Positions 35,439 to 44,501 of a stretch of 64,000 nt of DNA are shown here, piece by piece. Source of the stretch: Phaeodactylibacter xiamenensis (GTDB lineage Bacteria > Bacteroidota > Bacteroidia > Chitinophagales > Saprospiraceae). The position numbers and the translations under genes were made by a program. The stretch is taken from contig NZ_JPOS01000092.1 in NCBI RefSeq assembly GCF_000759025.1, forward strand, positions 1 to 64,000, written 5' to 3'. The notes beneath the pieces are model-generated. The model ran no database searches. It worked only from the letters and a program-made list of their open reading frames with translations, and was not told the DNA's origin. The stretch's first letter is position 1, and each line of letters opens with the position of its first letter.

Positions 35439-36156
35439 TCTTCACCCAATAAATACACTTACCATAGCACCATCCAAACTCACTTTACCGCAACTTGCCG
35501 AGCAATTACTGTTGGTACTACGAGACCGCAAGCCAAGCCGTCCACTTGAGGCAACACTCATGTCTATGACTATTCCGGAGCTTCAGCAGACGCTGAATAC
35601 CGAGGATGCCCGAAAAGCTTTTTGGATCAATATTTACAATGCTTACTTTTTGCTTTTGAGGCAACAGGGATGGGAACGCCCCGATATTTTTCGGGAGCCC
35701 CTTGTCCCTATTGCCGGTAAACGCTTCAGCCTTGATGATATTGAACACGGGATTCTAAGGCGGTGCCGGGCCAAATGGGCTTTGGGCTATCTCCCCAGCC
35801 CCTTATTCAGGTTAAGCGTTTATAAATTGATGCTTCGGCGTCCGGATTACCGTATTCACTTTGCGCTCAACTGTGGGGCACGCGGCTGCCCGCCCATTGG
35901 TTTTTACCGGGAAGATATGATCAGCGAGCAATTAGATGTTGCCACGCACGGTTTTCTGGAGCAGGAAACCGTTGTTGACGAAACACAGAGCGTTTTGCAT
36001 ACCACCCCGCTCATGCGCTGGTACCTTGGCGATTTTGGAGGATTTCATGGTATCAGAAAATTGTTAGTCCGCACCCTGGGCCTGAAGCAGCACAACTGGC
36101 GAATCCGTTTTCAGCCCTATGATTGGCAGGAAGCGCTTTATCGGTTCAGCTCTTAA
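35416..36156 (+). CDS. DUF547 protein
   Basis: 246 residues. The core has KAFWINIYNAYFLLL, FALNCGARGCPPI and a C-terminal YDWQEALYRF, the DUF547 pattern; members resemble papain-like cysteine peptidases. The Cys of ALNCGARGCPP and the preceding His are candidates for catalytic residues. There is no signal peptide here, although many relatives are secreted. The first ATG overlaps the DUF255 stop by 23 bp; a later start cannot be ruled out. Confidence 0.8.
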   Translation: MIWWSNTDLHPINTLTIAPSKLTLPQLAEQLLLVLRDRKPSRPLEATLMSMTIPELQQTLNTEDARKAFWINIYNAYFLLLRQQGWERPDIFREPLVPIAGKRFSLDDIEHGILRRCRAKWALGYLPSPLFRLSVYKLMLRRPDYRIHFALNCGARGCPPIGFYREDMISEQLDVATHGFLEQETVVDETQSVLHTTPLMRWYLGDFGGFHGIRKLLVRTLGLKQHNWRIRFQPYDWQEALYRFSS

Positions 36157-36246
36157 AACGTCCTTAAGTCAACCCTCTCCGATACTTATATCTCCCTAAC
36201 TTTTTGGCCTGCCTTTCCTTTTAAAGCATAACTAAATCTCGAAGCT

Positions 36247-37407
36247 ATGCGCATTATGCTCTTCACCGGAAAGGGAGGCGTGGGAAAGACCACACTGGCT
36301 GCGGCAACAGCTCTGCAGGCTGCTCAGTCCGGCACCAAGACACTCATCCTTTCCACTGACCCCGCCCACAGCCTTTCCGATGCCCTTGATCAAGAGCTCA
36401 CCCCCGAGCCTCAGGAGATTGCCCCCAACCTGTTCGCTCAGGAGGTGGATGTCTACTATTCCATGAAAAAGCACTGGGAAAATGTCCGGCAACTCATGCT
36501 GGCCACCTTTCGCTTTCAGGGAGTGGAAAATGTAGTTGCTGAGGAGCTCTCCGCCCTGCCCGGCATGGAAGAGGCCTCCGCATTTTTGTGGCTGGAGGAG
36601 TACCACCGGGAAGGGCTTTATGACCTTATCGTTATTGACAGCGCGCCTACGGGCGAAACGCTGAGCCTGCTGTCTCTCCCACAAGTCACGCAGTCCTGGG
36701 TCATGAAAGCCTTCCCGGGACAACGGTTTGCTATGAAGGGGTTTGGGGCAATGGTACGGGGTATGACCGGTATCCCATTGGACTACGGGCTGGACGAACT
36801 GGAGCGGCTCTTTGACAAGCTGGAACGCATACAGAAAGTCATGCAGGATCCGGAGATTTCAAGTATACGCGTTGTCCTTAATCCGGAGCGCATGGTCATC
36901 CGGGAAGCCAAACGGGCCTTGACCTACCTGCAGCTTTATGGATACAATGTGGATGCCGTTCTGGTCAACCGCATTCTGCCGGAAACAGCCCGGGCGGGAG
37001 GTTTTGAGCAGTACCTGGACCAGCAGGCGGACTACCTGGAGGAAATCGAGCAAAGTTTTCAGCCTTTGCCCATTTTCAAACTCGCCCATCAGGGGCGGGA
37101 AGTGTTTGGGCGACCTTTGCTACAGGAAATCGGGCAGTCGCTCTACGGCGGCCGGAAAGACTTTATGGAAGTGCTGTATCAGGACAAGCCCTTCGAACTG
37201 CGGGAGATTACCGGAGGGTACACTGCCCGCCTGAAACTCCCCTTCGTACAAGACAAAGATTTCACCGTCAACAAATACGGGGACGAGCTCGTCGTATCCA
37301 TTGGCAACCAAAGGCGGACCATCGCCCTGCCCCGCTTTGCCAATTACCTGCAGGTAGAAGGTTATACCTTTGAAGCCCCCTGGCTGGAGGTACAATTGAA
37401 AAGATAG
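36247..37407 (+). CDS. ArsA/GET3-family ATPase
   Basis: 386 residues. Deviant Walker A FTGKGGVGKTT (residues 6-16), switch I STDPAHSLSDAL, switch II VIDSAPTGETLSLL, and a C-terminal domain with KLPFVQDKDFTV. A single ATPase half is present, as in GET3-like proteins, not the duplicated ArsA of arsenic operons. There are no ars genes nearby. The client-handling cysteine pair is not visible. It may handle membrane or envelope proteins, but its substrate in Bacteroidota is unknown. Confidence 0.88.
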   Translation: MRIMLFTGKGGVGKTTLAAATALQAAQSGTKTLILSTDPAHSLSDALDQELTPEPQEIAPNLFAQEVDVYYSMKKHWENVRQLMLATFRFQGVENVVAEELSALPGMEEASAFLWLEEYHREGLYDLIVIDSAPTGETLSLLSLPQVTQSWVMKAFPGQRFAMKGFGAMVRGMTGIPLDYGLDELERLFDKLERIQKVMQDPEISSIRVVLNPERMVIREAKRALTYLQLYGYNVDAVLVNRILPETARAGGFEQYLDQQADYLEEIEQSFQPLPIFKLAHQGREVFGRPLLQEIGQSLYGGRKDFMEVLYQDKPFELREITGGYTARLKLPFVQDKDFTVNKYGDELVVSIGNQRRTIALPRFANYLQVEGYTFEAPWLEVQLKR

Positions 37408-37472
37408 CACAGGACAATTGCTGTTTTGCTTTTTTGTACCTTCCACCCTGACACAACTAAACAGCGAATCTT

Positions 37473-38426
37473 ATGAAAATAATTGCGCTTGACGGAAGAA
37501 CGCTTAACCCCGGAGACCTGAGCTGGGAAGGGCTAAGCACCTTCGGCGAGTACGAAATCCATGACTTTACGCCCAAAGAACAGGTGGTGGAACGGGGACG
37601 GCCGGCGGATATCCTCCTCGTCAATAAAGTGGTGCTGGGGAAAAACGAGCTGGCGCAACTCCCCAATTTGAATTGTATTTGCGTCACCGCTACCGGGTAC
37701 AACAACGTCGATTTACAAGCCGCCCGGGAACGCGGTATTCCGGTATGCAATGCAGTGGGGTACAGTACGGATTCCGTTGCGCAGCACGTTTTTGCGCTCC
37801 TGCTGGCGCTAACCAATAAGGTGTACCAACACCACATCAGCGTGCAGGCGGGCGAATGGCAGCGCAGCGATGATTTTGCCTATACCTTGCACACCTTACC
37901 TGAACTGGCTGGAAAAATCTTTGGCATTTACGGCTTCGGGCGCATCGGGCAGCGGGTGGCGGACCTGGCGCAGGCATTTGGCATGAAAATCCTGGCAACC
38001 CACAAACACCCCGAGCGGGATGCCCGCCCCGGCGTGGAGTTTGTCAGCCTGGAAGCCCTGTTTGAACAGAGCGACGTGATATCCCTTCACGCTCCCCTCT
38101 CTGAAGCCAACCGCGAGATTGTGAATGCCCAACTGCTGCAGCGCATGAAAACCACGGCCTACCTCATCAATACCGGCCGGGGCGGACTGATACAGGAAGC
38201 AGACCTGAAGCTTGCCCTCCAAGAGGGGCAACTGGCAGGAGCTGCACTGGATGTGCTCAGTACGGAACCTCCAAAAGAAGGCAATGTGCTCATCAGCGCC
38301 CCAAATTGCATCCTCACGCCCCACCTGGCCTGGGCCTCGCTGGAAGCCCGGCAGCGCCTTATGGACATCACCCTGAACAACATCAGGGCCTTTCAGGCAG
38401 GGGCACCGCAAAATGTGGTCAACTAA
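37473..38426 (+). CDS. D-2-hydroxyacid dehydrogenase
   Basis: 317 residues. NAD-binding loop FGIYGFGRIGQRVADLA, catalytic Arg in INTGRGGLIQE, Glu near DVLSTEPP and His in LTPHLAWAS. This set matches the hydroxypyruvate/glycerate dehydrogenase group. Substrate (hydroxypyruvate, glyoxylate or another 2-keto acid) not determined. Single gene, 65 bp after arsA-like, 68 bp before the kinase. Confidence 0.88.
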   Translation: MKIIALDGRTLNPGDLSWEGLSTFGEYEIHDFTPKEQVVERGRPADILLVNKVVLGKNELAQLPNLNCICVTATGYNNVDLQAARERGIPVCNAVGYSTDSVAQHVFALLLALTNKVYQHHISVQAGEWQRSDDFAYTLHTLPELAGKIFGIYGFGRIGQRVADLAQAFGMKILATHKHPERDARPGVEFVSLEALFEQSDVISLHAPLSEANREIVNAQLLQRMKTTAYLINTGRGGLIQEADLKLALQEGQLAGAALDVLSTEPPKEGNVLISAPNCILTPHLAWASLEARQRLMDITLNNIRAFQAGAPQNVVN

Positions 38427-38494
38427 TCGTCCCAATACAAAGCGCCGGCCACATGGCGGTAGGCAAGTGCGCGGATTTGCCTTAAATTTGCCCT

Positions 38495-39598
38495 ATGAAC
38501 CTTCGTAAGCCACCCATTTCCTGGGGCATTGCCATCCTGATCGCGATCGGGCTGGGCTTGCTGTGGAGCCTTAGAGACTACCTATTTCTGCTTTACCTGC
38601 GGGAAAATTATCAGTTTGAATGGCCACGGCTGTGGCTGCATGTGGCCAACTACTCTACCTGGGGCATCCTTTTTCCGCTCGTGCACCACTGGATCAGGCG
38701 CACTCAGGAGCATCAGGATCGCTACCGCCTGATTGGCAGCATTCTGCTGATCGGGTTCGGGCTTTCTGTCCTGCACGAACTGGTCTCCAACATTCTGTTC
38801 TTTGGGATGCTGCACTTTACCGGCAAAGAGCTGATTTCGGCGGATACGTTCCGGCATATTTTCCGTGCCCTTCCTGCTGCCCTGATTTCACGTATGGTGG
38901 AGTTCGGTATCATTTACACCATTTATTCGGCGATCAACTTTCAGCGGAAGCTGCGCGATCAGCGGATTGCCATGGCAGAAATACAATCGCAGCTCTCGGG
39001 CGCACAACTCAATGCCCTGCGCCTCCAACTACAACCCCACTTCCTGTTCAACACCCTGAACACCATTTCTGCCCTCATGGAATTTGATAAAAAGGAAGCC
39101 CAGCGGATCGTCTCCCGGCTGGGTAGCCTGCTGAGAGTGGTGCTGGACCAGGAAAAAAGCAACCTTATTCCCCTGCGGGAAGAGCTGGAGTTCATTCAAA
39201 ACTACCTCAAGATAGAGCAGACCCGCTTTCAGGACCGGCTGGACGTTGAATTCGATATAGAAGAGCAGGCACAACAGGTACAGGTACCGAGCTTGATTCT
39301 ACAACCGCTCGTTGAAAACGCCATCAAACATGGGTTTGCCAGTCAAAGCGGAGATGGGAAAATCACTATCGCCGGTCGGATGACCAATGGACAAGCGCTC
39401 CTTTTGGAGGTTCGCGACAATGGAAAAGGTAGTACCGCCGAACAGTCAGCCTTGCTCAAAAAAGGCATTGGGCTTCAGAATGTCCGGGAGCGCCTGTCCC
39501 TGCTTTACGGGGAGCGGGCAGGCTTCGGGTTGCAATCTGCTCCCGGCGAAGGCTTTGTGGTCACCCTGGCCATTCCCACTCAAAAACCAACGCTATGA
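38495..39598 (+). CDS. LytS-type sensor histidine kinase
   Basis: 367 residues. Four hydrophobic helices occupy about residues 10-150; the His_kinase (LytS/YehU) core follows, with phospho-acceptor His182 in LRLQLQPHFLFNTLNTIS and an HATPase domain containing LQPLVENAIKHGF, VRDNGKG and IGLQNVRERL. It phosphorylates the LytTR regulator whose ATG overlaps its stop. The signal is not evident. A TAAATTTG -7 box precedes the start. Confidence 0.9.
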   Translation: MNLRKPPISWGIAILIAIGLGLLWSLRDYLFLLYLRENYQFEWPRLWLHVANYSTWGILFPLVHHWIRRTQEHQDRYRLIGSILLIGFGLSVLHELVSNILFFGMLHFTGKELISADTFRHIFRALPAALISRMVEFGIIYTIYSAINFQRKLRDQRIAMAEIQSQLSGAQLNALRLQLQPHFLFNTLNTISALMEFDKKEAQRIVSRLGSLLRVVLDQEKSNLIPLREELEFIQNYLKIEQTRFQDRLDVEFDIEEQAQQVQVPSLILQPLVENAIKHGFASQSGDGKITIAGRMTNGQALLLEVRDNGKGSTAEQSALLKKGIGLQNVRERLSLLYGERAGFGLQSAPGEGFVVTLAIPTQKPTL

Positions 39599-40377
39599 AA
39601 GTCATCCGTGCACTTGTCGTAGACGATGAGCCCCTGGCCCGGGCGCGGATTGTCAAACTGCTGGAACAAGCCGAAGGCGTGATATGTATTGGAGAATGCA
39701 AAAATGGCCGGGAAGCACTGAGGCAAATGCGGGATTACCAGCCGGACCTCGTTTTTCTCGATATAGAAATGCCTGACCTGAATGGCTTTGATGTCCTGCA
39801 GCAAGAAGCGCTCAAGCCCCTTCCTTTCATCATTTTCGTCACGGCCTATGATCAGTATGCGCTCAAGGCTTTTGATGTGCATGCGGTGGATTATCTGCTC
39901 AAGCCCTACGATGATGACCGCTTCGAACAGGCCCTGGCCCACGCCCGGGAGCAAATACAGACCAGGGAAAATGCCGAATTGCACCAGAAGATGGTCCATA
40001 TGCTAAAGCAGCACGAAGCACAACAAACACCCGGGCTGCAGTTTCTGGAAGTCAAGGATAAAGGCCGGACACTGGAAATCAATGTGCTGGACGTACAGTA
40101 TTTTGAAGCCGATGGCAACTATCTCATTGCGCATACCGGTTCCCGCCGGCACCTTATACGGCAGACCTTGCAATCCGTGGCAGATGCACTACTGGCAGGG
40201 CAGTTCCTCCGTATCCACCGATCGTTACTGGTCAATACCAATGCTATTGAGCGGGTGCAGTACGATGGTAACAATCAGTACACCCTGCACCTGCACAGCG
40301 GTCAGGCACTGGCATCAAGCCGGGGTTATAAGACCGAAATCCATCAGTATCTGGAAGCCCGGGGCGAAGACGCTTAA
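39595..40377 (+). CDS. LytTR-family response regulator
   Basis: 260 residues: a receiver domain with the acidic pair at residues 10-11, phospho-acceptor Asp56 in VFLDIEMPDL, VTAYDQYAL and KPYDDDRF, and a C-terminal LytTR DNA-binding domain (about 150-255) with FEADGNYLIAHTG, LPxx-like RIHRSLLVN and SRGYK. Coupled to the kinase by a 4-nt overlap. The pair has no obvious target gene adjacent; the regulon is unknown. Confidence 0.92.
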   Translation: MKVIRALVVDDEPLARARIVKLLEQAEGVICIGECKNGREALRQMRDYQPDLVFLDIEMPDLNGFDVLQQEALKPLPFIIFVTAYDQYALKAFDVHAVDYLLKPYDDDRFEQALAHAREQIQTRENAELHQKMVHMLKQHEAQQTPGLQFLEVKDKGRTLEINVLDVQYFEADGNYLIAHTGSRRHLIRQTLQSVADALLAGQFLRIHRSLLVNTNAIERVQYDGNNQYTLHLHSGQALASSRGYKTEIHQYLEARGEDA

Positions 40378-40584
40378 CCATTCACCACAATTCCCACCAC
40401 TGATCACAAATCCCTTGCAGACAGCGGGTTAGTCGCCTAACTTTGAAACAACAAGCAAATCACCCGCTTTTAAAAATTATGATGATGTGGCAATGGCGGC
40501 CCAGTCTTTTTGGCTGCGTCGCCTTTTTTTTGCCCACCCTGGTGATCCATCCTATTCAAACCTGCATCCCTCCTGAAATCTACC

Positions 40585-40592
40585 TACCTTTG
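40585..40592 (+). promoter_or_regulatory. -7 box directly before the FRG gene
   Basis: TACCTTTG ends 4 bp before the ATG at 40597, so a transcript starting about 7 bp after the box would be leaderless or start inside the codon. Confidence 0.4.
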
Positions 40593-40596
40593 CAGT

Positions 40597-41451
40597 ATGC
40601 TTACACAAGGGGAAACCATCCGGGTAAAAACCTGGAACGAACTGCAAGACATACTTTACCACGACTCCTGGAATGACCAGTTGCAGCGCTTCCGCTCGGG
40701 CTATGTGTACCGGGGCATGGAGGATATCAATTTCGAGCTGACTTCCACCCTCAACCGGTTGGGAGAATCGCACCTGGAAAAGCACCTGTTGCGCAATTTC
40801 CGGAAGTACTCTCACAAGCAAATCCGCTCAGAGTATACCTCCGTCTGGAACTGGCTGGCGCTGGCTCAGCACCACGGCCTGCCCACCCGCCTGCTCGACT
40901 GGACTTACTCGCCCTATGTTGCCTTGCATTTCACTACCAATGACTTTAACCGCTACGACCGGGACGGCGTCATCTGGGCGGTCAACTATGTAGATTCGAA
41001 ATTACATCTGCCCGATCAGCTGGCGCTCATCATAGAAGAGGAAGGGTCTCATATCTTTACCGCTGAAATGCTGGAGCGTGCCGTGGACAGCCTGTCCAAG
41101 CTCGGAAATCTGAAAAATGACGATTTCGCCGTTTTCTTCGAGCCTCCATCAATCGATGACCGGATTGTGAATCAATATGCTGTCTTTTCCATGATGTCAG
41201 ACCCCAATACCTTGCTCAGCGACTGGCTGATCGGGCGTAAGGTGCGCTACTTTAAGATCATCATCCCGGCTGAGCTCAAATGGGAGATCCGAGACAAGCT
41301 CGACCAGTCCAACATCAACGAGCGGGTGCTGTTCCCCGGGCTTGACGGGCTGGCCACCTGGCTCAAGCGCCACTACCGGGATGTACGCCTGGAACCTTCG
41401 CCCAGGAAAATTTCGGAAAGTGAGGACGAGCGGCCGTCCGAGGGGGCTTAG
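40597..41451 (+). CDS. FRG-domain protein
   Basis: 284 residues. The F-R-G signature is clear: YVYRGMEDINFELTSTLNR, RNFRKYSHKQ, WLALAQHHGLPTRLLDWTYSP and ALHFTT. FRG domains occur in many phage-, plasmid- and defence-associated proteins; the biochemical activity is unproven. No other domain is evident; the tail is acidic and low in complexity. A -7 box lies 5 bp upstream. Its stop overlaps the convergent flavoprotein gene by 4 bp. It may be a solitary defence or stress gene. Confidence 0.85.
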   Translation: MLTQGETIRVKTWNELQDILYHDSWNDQLQRFRSGYVYRGMEDINFELTSTLNRLGESHLEKHLLRNFRKYSHKQIRSEYTSVWNWLALAQHHGLPTRLLDWTYSPYVALHFTTNDFNRYDRDGVIWAVNYVDSKLHLPDQLALIIEEEGSHIFTAEMLERAVDSLSKLGNLKNDDFAVFFEPPSIDDRIVNQYAVFSMMSDPNTLLSDWLIGRKVRYFKIIIPAELKWEIRDKLDQSNINERVLFPGLDGLATWLKRHYRDVRLEPSPRKISESEDERPSEGA

Positions 41452-43034
41452 AACCGATCAGCCCGGGCCATTTTCCAATCCATCTGCCAGTCCGCAGGAA
41501 TCATATGCTCATCCCGCAGGCAACCTTCGGGCATTTCCGGGTATAAATCACTATACCGCCTTACCTCGTGCATACTGATACGGCGATAAATATGGTGGCG
41601 GGTAATCTGACCCGGGTGTTCCAGCCCGGCAGCGCCCAGCAGTTCCACAAAGTTTTTGATGGTCTCCTGCTGGAAGTTCGCCACGCGTACTTTTTTGTCG
41701 CTCACCACCAGCCCCTGCACCAGTTCGGGGCGTTGGGTAGCCACGCCGGTTGGGCAGTTGTTTTTATTGCACTCCAGGGCCTGAATGCAGCCCAGCGCCA
41801 GCATCATGGCACGGGCGCTGTAGCAGGCATCGGCACCCAGCGCAAAGGCGCGGAACATGTGGAAACCGGTAAGGATCTTTCCGGAGGCAAAAAGCTTAAT
41901 GTGCTGCTTTATGCCAAAGCCATGCAAGATGTCATAGGCAGTGGCCAGGCCTTCCCGGAAGGGCATACCTACTGAATTGGAAAACTCGGGCGGGGCAGCG
42001 CCGGTACCGCCCTCTCCCCCATCCACAGCAATAAAATCCGGGTAAATATCCGCTTCTATCATGGCTTTACAGATGGCCATGAACTCCGAACGGCTGCCCA
42101 TGCAAAGCTTAAAGCCCACCGGCTTGCCCTCCGAGAGTTCCCGAAGCTGCCCGATGAACGCCACCAACCCCTGAGGAGTGGAAAAAGCCTTGTGCCCGGG
42201 AGGAGAAAGAACCGAAGTCCCCACTTTCACCCCTCTGATTTTGGCAATTTCAGGGGTATTCTTCGCTGCCGGCAGAATGCCACCGTGGCCAGGCTTGGCG
42301 CCCTGTGATAATTTCACTTCTATCATTTTGACCTGTGGAGAAGCCGCGCGCTCGGCGAAGGCTTCGGGGGAAAACTGCCCGTCTGGCGTACGGCAGCCAA
42401 AGTATCCGGTACCAAACTGGTAGATCAGATCGCCATTGTGCTTTTCGTGGTAAGGGCTGATCCCGCCTTCTCCGGTGTTGTGGGCAAAACCACCCATTTC
42501 AGCACCTCCATTGAGCGCCATGATGGCATTTTTGCTCAGGGAGCCAAAGCTCATAGCGGACACATTCAGGAGGCTGGCGGAATAGGGTTGACGGCAGGCT
42601 GCATTCCCAACCGTCACCCGTGGGTCCTGCACGAGGTCGTGGGCATCTTTGGCGGCGATGGAGTGGTTGAGCCATTCATACCCTTCCCGGTAAAGGTCGA
42701 GCTGTGTGCCGAAGGGCGTAGTATCGCGTACCTTTTTCGCCCGCTGATAGACCACCGAGCGGTAAATCCGGTTGATGGGGCGACCGTTGGTGTCGGATTC
42801 GATGAAATACTGGTAAAGCTTAGGGCGAAGTTCCTCCAACACATACCGCCCACGGCCAAAAACCGGAAAATTGCGCATCACCGTGTGGCGGGTCTGAACC
42901 ATATCATAAAAGCCGAGCCCCAGTACCGGTGCCAGCAATACCAACCCCCAGATAAGTGGCGGCCAAAAGAAATAGGCACCCAAAAGAAGTATACCAAGGG
43001 ATAAAAATGCAAAGACTAAGAATTCGTTCCTCAT
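41448..43034 (-). CDS. FMN-binding glutamate-synthase-like protein
   Basis: 528 residues. Two N-terminal transmembrane helices (about residues 5-40), then the FMN-binding (beta/alpha)8 domain of the GltB class: SFGSLSKNAIMALNGGA, GEGGISPYH, GQLREL, VDGGEGGTGAAP and CTGVATQ-like CPTGVATQRP. Stand-alone membrane-anchored versions do not have the glutaminase domain and their reaction is unclear. The iron-sulfur cysteines of GltB are only partly present. It could be an oxidoreductase in amino acid metabolism; substrate unknown. Confidence 0.88.
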   Translation of the reverse strand: MRNEFLVFAFLSLGILLLGAYFFWPPLIWGLVLLAPVLGLGFYDMVQTRHTVMRNFPVFGRGRYVLEELRPKLYQYFIESDTNGRPINRIYRSVVYQRAKKVRDTTPFGTQLDLYREGYEWLNHSIAAKDAHDLVQDPRVTVGNAACRQPYSASLLNVSAMSFGSLSKNAIMALNGGAEMGGFAHNTGEGGISPYHEKHNGDLIYQFGTGYFGCRTPDGQFSPEAFAERAASPQVKMIEVKLSQGAKPGHGGILPAAKNTPEIAKIRGVKVGTSVLSPPGHKAFSTPQGLVAFIGQLRELSEGKPVGFKLCMGSRSEFMAICKAMIEADIYPDFIAVDGGEGGTGAAPPEFSNSVGMPFREGLATAYDILHGFGIKQHIKLFASGKILTGFHMFRAFALGADACYSARAMMLALGCIQALECNKNNCPTGVATQRPELVQGLVVSDKKVRVANFQQETIKNFVELLGAAGLEHPGQITRHHIYRRISMHEVRRYSDLYPEMPEGCLRDEHMIPADWQMDWKMARADRF

Positions 43035-43113
43035 GGTTTTTCAGGTCATTTGTCCAATTCCAAATCAGGCTTCACAGGTGGGGAAGCAGGCTGTAAAAGT
43101 TAGCAGGCGTGCG

Positions 43114-44166
43114 CTACAGCACATCAAACCACTTCAAGCGTACTTTCTCCAGGCGGGCGAGCAGGCTAGCCATCCATAGCCCGATAAGAGTCCAGCCGAT
43201 GATAGCCGGATAGAAGACCAGGCGCATGGTGTTGTCCAAATCCTCACCACCCAGTGCCGGGTTGCCTCCAGCGCCCGGGTGAAGGCTGTCGGTCAGGCGG
43301 GGGATAACGTAGATAAGGGGGATGAGGGCTGCAAAGGCAAAAATGTTGTACACCGCTGAAATGCGCGCCCGCTTGTCCGGGTCATCAAATACAGCACGAA
43401 GGATAAAGTAGGCCAGGTAGATCAACAGCGCAATGACCGTCATATTCTGCTTAACGTCACCGCTCCAGTAAGCGCCCCAGGTATGTTTGGCCCAGATGGC
43501 ACCGGTTGCCAGTCCCAGCACACCAAACAGAATCCCCACCTTGGTAAAGGCCTGCGCATTGCAGTCCTGCCGCAGGTCACTTTGGCGAAGGTAGCGGATA
43601 CTATAGGTAAGGGCACCGATGAAGATAAAGATCATCGCGAACCACAGCGCAACGTGGAAGTAAGTATTGCGGATGGTTTCATACAGGATATTCCGGAAGG
43701 GGAAGGTGAAGGTCCAGCGTTCGTTCAGCCCTTCTATTGGCGTATTGGGAAAGGCAGCAGCACCGAGCTCCGGCGCTACACTATCCTGGGTGACAAACAC
43801 CGCACTGGGCAGGACAGAGGTACCATCCTTTTCGTTATCCACCACCAGTGTAAAGTCCTGGACTTTGCGGTTCACCGGAAGGTAGGATGGAATGGTAAAG
43901 GTGGCTTCCAGCCGGCGATCATCCAATACCTTAACGGTTTGTGCACCAAGGGCACGCTCATCATCCATCTTCAGCCATACCCGCACTTCCGGGCTTTGGG
44001 TGTACATGGAATTGTAGCCTGTGATTTCCAGAACGGCATCCTGTCCCGTGCGCAAACTGCCCGGAGACACACCGGAAATACCCGGATTAAGCGGCACAAT
44101 CATCCCGGCTATGAACACATAGCATAAGATGAGGACGCCCAGAATTTTCCACCAGTAGGTTTTCAT
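43114..44166 (-). CDS. CcmC/CcsA-like haem protein with large extracytoplasmic insertion
   Basis: 350 residues. One transmembrane helix at 5-25, then about 130 residues of beta-rich sequence (GSLRTGQDAVLEITGY, then DFTLVVDNEKDG) that would be periplasmic, then six helices (about 170-345). The CcmC-type haem-handling signature appears as NTYFHVALWFAMI and WGAYWSGDVKQN, a variant of WGxxWxWD with the second Trp replaced. It would move or present haem during cytochrome c maturation. No ccmB/D/E/F gene is adjacent. The variant motif and insertion are unusual; function somewhat uncertain. Confidence 0.7.
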   Translation of the reverse strand: MKTYWWKILGVLILCYVFIAGMIVPLNPGISGVSPGSLRTGQDAVLEITGYNSMYTQSPEVRVWLKMDDERALGAQTVKVLDDRRLEATFTIPSYLPVNRKVQDFTLVVDNEKDGTSVLPSAVFVTQDSVAPELGAAAFPNTPIEGLNERWTFTFPFRNILYETIRNTYFHVALWFAMIFIFIGALTYSIRYLRQSDLRQDCNAQAFTKVGILFGVLGLATGAIWAKHTWGAYWSGDVKQNMTVIALLIYLAYFILRAVFDDPDKRARISAVYNIFAFAALIPLIYVIPRLTDSLHPGAGGNPALGGEDLDNTMRLVFYPAIIGWTLIGLWMASLLARLEKVRLKWFDVL

Positions 44167-44501
44167 AATCTCATTTTCGCTTCAGGGCTTGAAATAACTA
44201 TATTTTGCGGGAATAGGCAACTATATACGCTTAACAAATTGGTTTGCAACATCGGCGCAGACCAATTTACAGCGTTTATGCCGACATCAAGTCGGTTTGC
44301 TTTGGCAAACCACTTTATCGTCGGTATATCTGTCAGGAACAGGTCAGATCAGGGGCGCAACCAGCGAACCAAAACCGCATACCGAAAAAATGGGACGGAA
44401 TCAACGCCCAAACCAAACAGAATAGCAGGGAAAAAATTGAAACCGAATTTTTTACTTAGTGTATAATTTACACTACCTTTAGCCGAGTTAAAAGGACAGT
44501 C
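44167..44501. other. Divergent intergenic region, 335 bp
   Basis: Separates the CcmC-like gene (leftward) from the GlcNAc-kinase-like gene (rightward). Holds the palindrome and -7 box at 44458-44481. No gene or repeat of note; the open frames at 44239-44466 look spurious. Confidence 0.6.
44458..44481 (+). promoter_or_regulatory. Palindrome overlapping the promoter of the GlcNAc-kinase-like gene
   Basis: AGTGTA-TAATT-TACACT (44458-44474, perfect 6-bp arms) abuts TACCTTTA (44474-44481), a -7-like box; AAAGGA follows before the ATG. A repressor bound here would block the promoter. The regulator is not identifiable. Confidence 0.5.

Noticed and set aside
40443-40676. Small secreted protein before the FRG gene
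   Set aside because: The hydrophobic stretch is plausible, but the frame overlaps the FRG start and runs out of phase into its coding sequence.
44239-44466. Short genes in the divergent gap before the GlcNAc-kinase-like gene
   Set aside because: Two overlapping frames in different phases, low-complexity products; the region carries promoter signals instead.
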